Made by a program: the position numbers and the translations under genes. Below are positions 58,005 to 64,000 of a stretch of DNA of 64,000 nt, in pieces. The number at the start of each line of letters is the position of its first letter. Position 1 is the stretch's first letter. The notes beneath the pieces are model-generated. The model ran no database searches. It saw nothing but the letters and a program-made list of their open reading frames with translations, and was not told where the DNA came from. The stretch comes from Streptomyces venezuelae ATCC 10712 (GTDB lineage Bacteria; Actinomycetota; Actinomycetes; Streptomycetales; Streptomycetaceae). The stretch covers positions 6,886,001 through 6,950,000 of the forward strand of contig NZ_CP029197.1 of the NCBI RefSeq assembly GCF_008639165.1, written 5' to 3'.

Positions 58005-58961
58005 ATGACGGGCACTCGCATTGCCGCGCTCGGGCACTACCAGCCCGCCAGGGTGCTCACCAACCGCGATCTCGAGAAGTTGGTCGACACCGACGACGCG
58101 TGGATCACCAGCCGGGTCGGCATCCGCACCCGGCACGTCGCCGGGCCCGACGAGCCCGTCGACGAGCTCGCCGCGCACGCCGCCGGCAAGGCCCTGGCCA
58201 CCGCGGGACTCACCGCCGACGACATCGACCTCGTCCTCGTCGCGACCTCCACCGCCATCGACCGCTCGCCCAACACGGCCGCCCGCGTCGCCGCCCGCCT
58301 CGGCATGACCTCGCCCGCCACCATGGACCTCAACGTGGTCTGCGCCGGGTTCACCCACGCCCTGGCCACCGCCGACCACGCCGTACGGGCCGGCGGCTCG
58401 CGCCGGGCGCTGGTGATCGGCGCCGACAAGATGACCGACGTGACGGACTGGACGGACCGCACCACCTGCGTCCTCGTCGGCGACGGCGCGGGCGCCGCGA
58501 TCGTCGAGGCCGTCGACGACGAGGAGCCCGGGGAGGCGCCCGGCATCGGCCCCGTCCTGTGGGGCTCGGTCCCGGAGATGGGCCACGCCGTCCGCATCGA
58601 GGGCACCCCGCCCCGCTTCGCGCAGGAGGGCCAGAGCGTCTACCGCTGGGCCACCCAGCAGCTGCCCGCCCTCGCCCGGCAGGCCTGCGAGCGGTCCGGC
58701 GTCGCCCCCGAGGAGCTCGCGGGCGTGGTCCTGCACCAGGCCAACCTGCGGATCATCGAGCCGCTCGCCGCGAAGATCGGCGCCGTCAACGCGATCGTCG
58801 CCCGGGACGTCGTCGACTCCGGCAACACCTCGGCCGCCTCCATCCCGCTCGCCCTCGCCAAGCTCGTCGAGCGCGGCGAACTGCCCTCCGGCGCGCCGGT
58901 CCTCCTCTTCGGCTTCGGCGGAAACCTCTCGTACGCGGGCCAGGTCGTCCGGGTCCCGTAG
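58005..58961 (+). CDS. 3-oxoacyl-ACP synthase III family protein (FabH-like)
   Basis: A 318-aa thiolase-fold enzyme. The Cys-His-Asn triad is Cys113 (LNVVCAGFTHAL), His244 (VVLHQANLRI) and Asn274 (DSGNTSAASIPLAL), nearly identical in position to E. coli FabH (112/244/274). The dimerisation and FGFGGNLSYAGQVVRV end match the family. It would condense acetyl- or branched-acyl-CoA with malonyl-ACP, or transfer an acyl group in a specialised pathway. The ATG follows AGGGGG. It is alone: no fabD, acpP or fabF neighbour, unlike the main fab operon, so it is probably a secondary paralogue. Confidence 0.92.
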   Translation: MTGTRIAALGHYQPARVLTNRDLEKLVDTDDAWITSRVGIRTRHVAGPDEPVDELAAHAAGKALATAGLTADDIDLVLVATSTAIDRSPNTAARVAARLGMTSPATMDLNVVCAGFTHALATADHAVRAGGSRRALVIGADKMTDVTDWTDRTTCVLVGDGAGAAIVEAVDDEEPGEAPGIGPVLWGSVPEMGHAVRIEGTPPRFAQEGQSVYRWATQQLPALARQACERSGVAPEELAGVVLHQANLRIIEPLAAKIGAVNAIVARDVVDSGNTSAASIPLALAKLVERGELPSGAPVLLFGFGGNLSYAGQVVRVP

Positions 58962-59297
58962 CGCGGGCGAGACCCGCGGCCGGGTCCGTACGCCCGCCCC
59001 GGGGGTGTCCGCCGGGGCCCTTCGCCCTCGCGGGAGCCGTGGCCGGGCGCTCCGCAAGGGCCACGCCCTCGCGGGGGCCGTAGCCGGGGCGCTCCCCAGG
59101 GCCGTACGCCCGCCGCGGGTACGTCTCCGGGGGGCCCTCCGCCCCTGGCCGGAGCCGTACTCCGTATGCCCCGTTCGGCGGAGCCCGGTGGCGGCGGGCC
59201 GGTGGCGGACCTAGCTTCGATCGCGGTGAGGGTCGTCGCCTTCCCGGGCACGGAATCGCTCCGTGGCCGAGCCCTCCCGGTGATCTGGAGGACCGCC
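58962..59297. repeat. 336-bp gene-free stretch with a decayed 42-bp repeat
   Basis: No gene is supported. The core (about 59025-59111) has two approximate 42-bp copies that begin CCCTCGCGGG and contain GCCGT(G/A)GCCGGG and GGGCC. The rest is GC-rich spacer, ending with the GGAGG site of the next gene. Confidence 0.6.
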
Positions 59298-59855
59298 ATG
59301 CGTGCGATACGTGCCGCTTCCGCCGCCCTGCTGACCGCCGCCGCCGTGGTCGCCGCCGCGCCGACGGCCCTGGCGGGCGAGAACGACCACGACATCACGT
59401 CGTTCGGCTTCTCCGTCACCCCGGCGACCATCGCCCCCGGCGGCACCGTCACGCTGAAGTCCGACGGCTGCGAGGTCCCCACGGTCACCGTCACCTCGGG
59501 CGTGTTCGACACGGTGACCCTCACCGAGGGCCGTGCGGGCACCGCCACCGTGGACTTCGACGCCAAGGCCGGGGCCCAGTACGAGATCACCTTCGACTGC
59601 AAGGGCGAGCGCGGCACCACCACCCTCACCATCGCCCAGGGCGACACCGGCGGGAACACGACCGGCGGCCACGACAGGAGCATGCCGCCCGGCGCGCACA
59701 AGGGCGTCAAGGCGGGCTACGGAACCGCCGCCGCCAGTGGCGCGGACTCCGAGGGCCTCGGGGTCACCGAGGTGGTCACGGGCGTGCTGCTCATCGCCGG
59801 GGCGCTCGGCGCCGCCGTCGTCCTGACCCGCCGCCGCGGCGCCGGCGGCGCCTGA
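59298..59855 (+). CDS. Cell-surface protein, probable substrate of the adjacent class F sortase
   Basis: A 185-aa exported protein. Residues 1-27 are a signal peptide (RAIRAASAALLTAAAVVAAAPTALAGE). Residues 28-130 form a beta-rich Ig-like domain (FSVTPATIAPGGTVTLKSDGCEVPTVTVTSG, two cysteines). A Gly/Ser linker leads to a C-terminal membrane helix (VTEVVTGVLLIAGALGAAVVLTRRRGAGGA) with a basic tail, the geometry of a sortase substrate or simple anchor. No LPxTG is seen; the pre-helix region is GTAAASGADSEGLGV. The ATG has GGAGG at 7 nt. A hairpin precedes the sortase gene. Confidence 0.78.
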   Translation: MRAIRAASAALLTAAAVVAAAPTALAGENDHDITSFGFSVTPATIAPGGTVTLKSDGCEVPTVTVTSGVFDTVTLTEGRAGTATVDFDAKAGAQYEITFDCKGERGTTTLTIAQGDTGGNTTGGHDRSMPPGAHKGVKAGYGTAAASGADSEGLGVTEVVTGVLLIAGALGAAVVLTRRRGAGGA

Positions 59856-59882
59856 CGGCCGGGACGCGGGGGGCCTGAGACG

Positions 59883-59923
59883 GCCCCTCCGCCCCGGTGT
59901 GACGAGGTCCGGGACGGAGGGGC
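59883..59923 (+). terminator. Hairpin between surface protein and sortase genes
   Basis: GCCCCTCCGCCCCGG (59883-59897) pairs with CCGGGACGGAGGGGC (59909-59923), 14 of 15 positions, with an 11-nt loop; 27 nt after the stop. Confidence 0.75.
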
Positions 59924-60022
59924 GCCACAACCGACCGGCGCCGCCGCGCGCGCGACACCGCGCGGGTACGGCGCCGGAACGCGACGGCGCGGGAACGGCG
60001 CCGCGCGGGGAGGAGACCGGAC

Positions 60023-60721
60023 ATGGGCGCGCCGGACGTGACAGGGCCCGCGGAGACCCCGGGTGGCCGGACGCGGGCGGCGGGGCAGGGTCGGCACGGC
60101 GCCTGGGGGCTCGTCGCCGTCGTCCTCCTCGTCGGCGTCCACCTCGTCCGCGGCGGCGCGGACGAACTCCGCGCCGAAGGCCCCCCGCAGCCCCTCGCCG
60201 CCGCCGCACCCGACGCCGCCAGGGCGTACGCCGCGCTCGCCGCCCTGCCCGTACCCGATCCGCTGCCCGGGTCGACCCCCGTACGGGTCCGCGTCCCGGC
60301 CGTGCGGATCGACGCGCCCGTCACCGAGGTCGGGCTCGACGCCGACGGCTGGATCGAGGCCCCGCCCCCCGAGGAGAACCGGCTCGCGGGCTGGTTCACC
60401 GGAGCCGTCACCCCCGGCGAACGCGGCACCGCGGTCATCGTCGGCCATGTCGACACCCCCGGCGGCCGCGCCGTGTTCTACGACCTGGGCGCACTCGGCA
60501 AGGGCCACCGCGTGGAGGTCGCGCGCCGCGACGGCCGCACCGCCGTCTTCGCCGTGTACGGCGTCGAGGTCGTCCCCAAGGAGGGCTTCCCCGCCGAGCG
60601 GGTCTACGCCGACGCGGGGGTCCCCGAACTGCGTCTGATCACCTGCGGCGGCACGTTCACCGAGGAGAACGGCTACGCGGGCAACGTGGTGGTCTCGGCC
60701 CGCCTGGTGCAGGTGCGCTGA
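60023..60721 (+). CDS. Class F sortase
   Basis: A 232-aa transpeptidase. Residues about 25-48 are the membrane anchor (HGAWGLVAVVLLVGVHLVRGG), and residues about 88-230 the sortase barrel (VRVPAVRIDAPVTEVGLDADGWIEAPP, AGWFTGAV, TAVIVGHVDTPGGRAVFYDLG). The catalytic His142 (VGHVDT) and Cys208 (LRLITCGGTF) are visible. Class F sortases of actinobacteria are poorly understood and their substrates often lack LPxTG. GGAGGAG lies 7 nt before the ATG. The adjacent surface protein is the obvious candidate substrate. Confidence 0.92.
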   Translation: MGAPDVTGPAETPGGRTRAAGQGRHGAWGLVAVVLLVGVHLVRGGADELRAEGPPQPLAAAAPDAARAYAALAALPVPDPLPGSTPVRVRVPAVRIDAPVTEVGLDADGWIEAPPPEENRLAGWFTGAVTPGERGTAVIVGHVDTPGGRAVFYDLGALGKGHRVEVARRDGRTAVFAVYGVEVVPKEGFPAERVYADAGVPELRLITCGGTFTEENGYAGNVVVSARLVQVR

Positions 60722-60738
60722 GGGGAGTTCGCTCGATC

Positions 60739-60779
60739 CGACCCCTCCTTTGTCCCCGATCGGGAAAAAGTAGGGGTCG
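60739..60779 (+). terminator. Near-perfect 41-nt inverted repeat after the sortase gene
   Basis: CGACCCCT-C-CTTT-G-TCCC and GGGA-A-AAAG-T-AGGGGTCG pair at 16 of 18 positions with a 5-nt loop, 17 nt after the stop. It is the strongest stem in the window. It could alternatively act in the ROK control region that follows. Confidence 0.7.
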
Positions 60780-60869
60780 ATTCACGCACGACTTCTTCCC
60801 ACCCCGGTACGCCGCTGCTACGTTCCCCTCGAAAGCCCGCAGACGAGCGTGTGCGAGAGGGAGGGGCGC

Positions 60870-62060
60870 GTGAGACGCATGACGGCACGACCTGCCAACC
60901 GGCATCAGGCGCGACTCCTCCGGCTGTTGCGCGACGGAGGACCCAACTCCCGCGCCCAGCTGGGAGACCAGATCGAACTCTCCCGCTCCAAGCTCGCCGT
61001 CGAGGTCGACCGGCTCCTGGAGACCGGTCTCGTCGTCGCCGACGGCCTCGCCGCCTCCCGGGGCGGCCGCCGTTCGCACAACATCCGGCTCGCGCCCGAA
61101 CTCCGCTTCCTCGGCATCGACATCGGCGCCACCTCCATCGACGTCGCCGTCACCAACGCCGAGTTGGAGGTGCTCGGGCACCTCAACCACCCCATGGACG
61201 TCCGCGAAGGACCCGTCGCCGTCTTCGAGCAGGCCCTGTCGATGGCGGCGAAGCTCCGCTCCACCGGACTCGCGGAAGGGTTCGACGGCGCCGGTATCGG
61301 CGTCCCCGGACCCGTCCGCTTCCCCGAGGGCGTCCCCGTCGCGCCGCCGATCATGCCCGGCTGGGACGGCTTCCCCGTACGGGAGGCCCTCAGCCAGGAA
61401 CTCGGCTGCCCCGTCATGGTCGACAACGACGTGAACCTCATGGCCATGGGGGAGCAGCACGCCGGCGTCGCCCGCTCCGTCGGCGACTTCCTGTGCGTCA
61501 AGATCGGCACCGGCATCGGCTGCGGCATCGTCGTCGGCGGAGAGGTCTACCGCGGTACGACGGGCAGCGCAGGCGACATCGGGCACATCCAGGTCGAGCC
61601 CGAAGGACGCCCCTGCGCCTGCGGCAACAACGGCTGCCTGGAAGCCCACTTCAGCGGCGCCGCGCTGGCCCGCGACGCCGAGGACGCGGCACGCGGCGGC
61701 GACTCGGAGGAGCTCGCCGCGCGGCTCGCCGCGGCCGGGCACCTCACCGCCGTCGACGTCGCCGCGGCCGCCGCCGCGGGGGACGCCACCTCGCTCGCCC
61801 TCATCCGGGCGGGCGGCAACCGGGTCGGGCAGGTCATCGCCGGACTCGTCAGTTTCTTCAACCCCGGTCTGGTGGTGATCGGCGGCGGCGTCACCGGCCT
61901 CGGTCACAACCTCCTCGCCAGTGTCCGCACCCAGGTCTACCGGCAGTCCCTGCCGCTGGCCACCGGCAACCTCCCCATCGTCCTCGGGGAACTGGGCCAG
62001 ACGGCCGGTGTCACCGGCGCGGCCCGCCTCATCAGCGACCACCTCTTCTCTCCGGCGTAA
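60870..62060 (+). CDS. ROK-family (NagC/XylR-type) transcriptional regulator
   Basis: A 396-aa regulator. Residues about 1-75 are a winged helix (RPANRHQARLLRLLRDGGPNSRAQLGDQIELSRSKLAVEVDRLLETGLV). Residues about 82-396 are the ROK sugar-kinase-like domain: ATP-like IDIGATSIDVAVTNAELEV, the sugar block GAGIGVPGPVRFPEGVPVAPPIMPGWDGF, VDNDVNLMAMGEQ, and the zinc motif GHIQVEPEGRPCACGNNGCLEAHFSG (CxCGxxGCxE). It resembles xylose-type repressors in actinomycetes such as Rok7B7 (from memory). A GTG at 60870 is chosen (GGAGGGG upstream). It lies directly before a sugar ABC operon that it likely controls. Confidence 0.92.
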   Translation: MRRMTARPANRHQARLLRLLRDGGPNSRAQLGDQIELSRSKLAVEVDRLLETGLVVADGLAASRGGRRSHNIRLAPELRFLGIDIGATSIDVAVTNAELEVLGHLNHPMDVREGPVAVFEQALSMAAKLRSTGLAEGFDGAGIGVPGPVRFPEGVPVAPPIMPGWDGFPVREALSQELGCPVMVDNDVNLMAMGEQHAGVARSVGDFLCVKIGTGIGCGIVVGGEVYRGTTGSAGDIGHIQVEPEGRPCACGNNGCLEAHFSGAALARDAEDAARGGDSEELAARLAAAGHLTAVDVAAAAAAGDATSLALIRAGGNRVGQVIAGLVSFFNPGLVVIGGGVTGLGHNLLASVRTQVYRQSLPLATGNLPIVLGELGQTAGVTGAARLISDHLFSPA

Positions 62061-62148
62061 CCGCTCGCCGGCTTCGTTCCGCCCCCGGACGTCGTCCGGG
62101 GGGGCCCACTCGCCCTGGCGCCATCCGCACCCGCCGAGGGGTTCACCC

Positions 62149-63684
62149 ATGCTGCCCACGCCCCCTTCAGCACGCGCTGAAACGTCCCTGCTCACGATGT
62201 CCGGCATCACCAAGTCCTTCCCCGGCGTCCGCGCCCTTGACGGCGTGGACCTGGACGTCACCCCCGGCGAAGTCCACTGCCTCCTCGGCCAGAACGGCGC
62301 CGGCAAGTCCACCCTCATCAAGGTCCTCGCCGGCGCCCACCAGCCCGACGCGGGCCACATCACCTGGAACGGCGAACCCGTCCGGCTCCGCTCCCCGAGC
62401 GCCGCCGTCCGGCTCGGCATCGCCACCATCTACCAGGAACTCGACCTCGTCGAAGGCCTGTCCGTCGCCGAGAACGTCCACCTCGGCCACGAACCCACCA
62501 CCGCCGGCTTCGTCCGCACCCGCGCCGCCCGCCAGGCCACCGCCGCACTCCTGAAACGCCTCGGCCACCCCGAGCTCGACCCGGCCCGCCGCGTCGGCGA
62601 ACTCTCCGCCGCCCAGCGGCAGATCGTCTCCATGGCCCGCGCCCTCTCCCACGACGTACGGCTCATCGTCATGGACGAGCCGTCCGCCGCGCTCGACCCC
62701 GACGAGGTCGCCAACCTCTTCCGGATCGTCGCCGACCTCACCGCCGACGGCGTCGCCGTCGTCTACATCTCCCACCGCCTGGAGGAGATCCGCCGCATCG
62801 GCGACCGCGTCACCGTCCTCAAGGACGGCCGCGCCGTCGCCCGCGGGCTGCCCGCCGCGACCACCCCGACCCGGGAGGTCGTCGCCCTCATGACCGGCCG
62901 GGACGTCCCGTACGTCTTCCCCGAACGCCCCGCCAGGCCCCCGGGCGGCGAACCCGTCCTCCGGGTCCAGGGCCTCGCCAGAAAAGGCGAGTTCGAGGCC
63001 CTCGACCTCGAACTCCGCCCCGGCGAGATCGTCGGTCTCGCCGGGCTCGTCGGCTCCGGCCGCTCCGAGATCCTGGAGACCGTCTACGGTGCGCGGAAAC
63101 CCACCGCCGGCCGGGTCGTCGTCGGCGGGCGGCCGCTGCGCCCCGGCAGCGTCCCGGCTGCCGTCGCCGCCGGACTCGGCCTCGCCCCCGAGGAACGCAA
63201 GGCCCAGGGCCTGCTCCTGCTCGAATCCGTCACTCGCAACGTCTCCGTCTCCTCCCTCGCCCGCTTCTCCCGGGCCGGCTGGATCGACCGCGCCGGTGAG
63301 CGTGAGACCGCCAGGACCGCGACCCGCGCCCTCTCGCTCCGCCCCGACCTGCCCGACACCCCCGTCCGCACCCTCTCCGGCGGCAACCAGCAGAAGGCCG
63401 TTCTCGCCCGCTGGCTGCTCCGCGGCTGCCGCGTCCTCCTCCTCGACGAACCCACCCGGGGCGTCGACGTCGGTGCCCGCGCCGAGCTGTACGCCGTCAT
63501 CCGCGGCCTTGCCGACGACGGCCTCGCCGTCCTCCTCGTCTCCAGCGAGGTGCCCGAGGTCCTCGGCCTCGCCGACCGGGTCCTGGTCCTCCGCGAGGGC
63601 CGGGTCGTCCACCAGGCGCCCGCCCGTGACCTCGACGAACACCGCGTACTCGACCTCGTGATGGAAGGGAGCCCCGCGGTATGA
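62149..63684 (+). CDS. Sugar ABC transporter ATP-binding protein (RbsA/XylG-like)
   Basis: A 511-aa double-domain ABC ATPase. First domain: Walker A GQNGAGKST, LSAAQRQIVSMARAL signature, Walker B VRLIVMDEPSAALD. Second domain: degenerate Walker A GLVGSGRSEILE, LSGGNQQKAVLARWLL signature and VLLLDEPTRGVD. This duplicated layout is specific to CUT2 transporters for ribose, xylose, galactose and related sugars. GAGGGG lies 8-9 nt before the ATG. The permease start overlaps its stop (ATGA). The sugar is unassigned; ROK control suggests a pentose or hexose. Confidence 0.93.
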   Translation: MLPTPPSARAETSLLTMSGITKSFPGVRALDGVDLDVTPGEVHCLLGQNGAGKSTLIKVLAGAHQPDAGHITWNGEPVRLRSPSAAVRLGIATIYQELDLVEGLSVAENVHLGHEPTTAGFVRTRAARQATAALLKRLGHPELDPARRVGELSAAQRQIVSMARALSHDVRLIVMDEPSAALDPDEVANLFRIVADLTADGVAVVYISHRLEEIRRIGDRVTVLKDGRAVARGLPAATTPTREVVALMTGRDVPYVFPERPARPPGGEPVLRVQGLARKGEFEALDLELRPGEIVGLAGLVGSGRSEILETVYGARKPTAGRVVVGGRPLRPGSVPAAVAAGLGLAPEERKAQGLLLLESVTRNVSVSSLARFSRAGWIDRAGERETARTATRALSLRPDLPDTPVRTLSGGNQQKAVLARWLLRGCRVLLLDEPTRGVDVGARAELYAVIRGLADDGLAVLLVSSEVPEVLGLADRVLVLREGRVVHQAPARDLDEHRVLDLVMEGSPAV

Positions 63685-64000
63685 CCCTCACCACCCCGGC
63701 CACGTCACCGGCCGGCGAAGGCCGTCGGACCGGACTCGGCCTCCGGGCCGACGTCCGGAACCTGTCCCTGCTCGGCGTGCTCGCCGTCCTGATCGCCGTC
63801 GGCGGACTCACCCGGCCCGCCGAGTTCCTCGCCACCTCCAACCTCCAACTCGTGCTGACCCAGGCCTCCGTGATCGGCGTCGTCACCGTCGGCATGACCT
63901 TCGTCATCACCAGCGGCGGCATCGACCTCTCCGTCGGCGCGATCGTCGCCCTCGCCTCGGTGTGGGCCACCACCCTCGCCACCCAGGAGTTCGGCTTCGC
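63681..64000 (+). CDS. Sugar ABC transporter permease (RbsC/XylH-like), 5' part
   Basis: The first 106 residues of a CUT2-type permease; the gene continues beyond the window. They include a polar leader and the first helices VRNLSLLGVLAVLIAVGGLTRPAEFL and LQLVLTQASVIGVVTVGMTFVITSGGIDLSVGAIVALASVWA, the hallmark GGIDLSVG of RbsC-type permeases. Its ATG overlaps the ATPase stop. The substrate-binding protein is expected downstream. Confidence 0.92.
   Translation, partial: MTLTTPATSPAGEGRRTGLGLRADVRNLSLLGVLAVLIAVGGLTRPAEFLATSNLQLVLTQASVIGVVTVGMTFVITSGGIDLSVGAIVALASVWATTLATQEFGF

Overview
The window is a high-G+C (roughly 73%) chromosomal segment with very strong third-codon-position GC bias, GTG/ATG starts and GGAGG-type ribosome sites. 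Its gene content points to a Streptomyces or close relative: a large SARP/AfsR regulator, a class F sortase, SBF-like and LtrA membrane proteins, an S66/S9/M20/M55 peptidase group and a ROK-controlled sugar ABC transporter. I recognise no rRNA, tRNA, CRISPR array, insertion sequence, prophage or complete natural-product cluster. Every supported gene is protein-coding. The genome name is inferred from style and gene families, not established.

Layout. 1-4 kb: Rid-family protein, secreted tripeptidyl-aminopeptidase-like hydrolase, a radical SAM protein behind a LexA (SOS) box, and an SRPBCC protein. 4-11 kb: DHA2 drug exporter with carboxypeptidase-regulatory-like repeats, a 1012-aa SARP regulator and an FAD monooxygenase whose upstream region carries SARP-style direct repeats. 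11-14.5 kb: two unrecognised conserved-type proteins. 14.6-19.8 kb: four tightly packed peptidase genes (M55, M20, S9, S66). 20-26 kb: secreted CocE/NonD hydrolase, adenosine deaminase, a frameshifted ene-reductase with divergent LysR, and a GntR/UTRA regulator sharing a 14-bp operator-like sequence with the adenosine deaminase gene. 26-31.5 kb: LapA-like and PASTA-like membrane proteins, DUF6204, DUF5107/TPR, a small Cys/Pro protein, methyltransferase and acetyltransferase. 31.7-37.5 kb: Tat-exported molybdo-enzyme, a lysine-free aminotransferase-fold protein, two metallo-beta-lactamase-fold enzymes and a DedA protein with a repeat-expanded tail. 37.7-45.9 kb: membrane phosphodiesterase, APC permease, alpha/beta-hydrolase membrane protein, LtrA. 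45.9-52.5 kb: XRE regulator, pterin dehydratase, two methyltransferases, NmrA-like reductase with divergent AraC, ricin-type lectin, aldo/keto reductase. 52.7-58 kb: long-chain acyl-CoA synthetase, LysR/SBF transporter pair, isochorismatase-fold and 2Fe-2S ferredoxin-like proteins. 58-64 kb: solitary FabH, cell-surface protein plus class F sortase, then ROK regulator and the start of a sugar ABC operon that runs off the window.

How they work together. Most of the window is modular: short operons and divergent regulator-target pairs (LysR/ene-reductase, LysR/SBF, AraC/NmrA, XRE/pterin dehydratase, SARP/FAD monooxygenase, ROK/ABC). Several pairs have matching operator-like DNA that can be read directly. 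The most interesting signals are the GntR-add operator pair, the SARP heptamer ladder, the SOS box before the radical SAM gene, the aminotransferase homologue with no lysine at all, the peptidase operon, and short tandem repeats that repeatedly sit on gene 3' ends.
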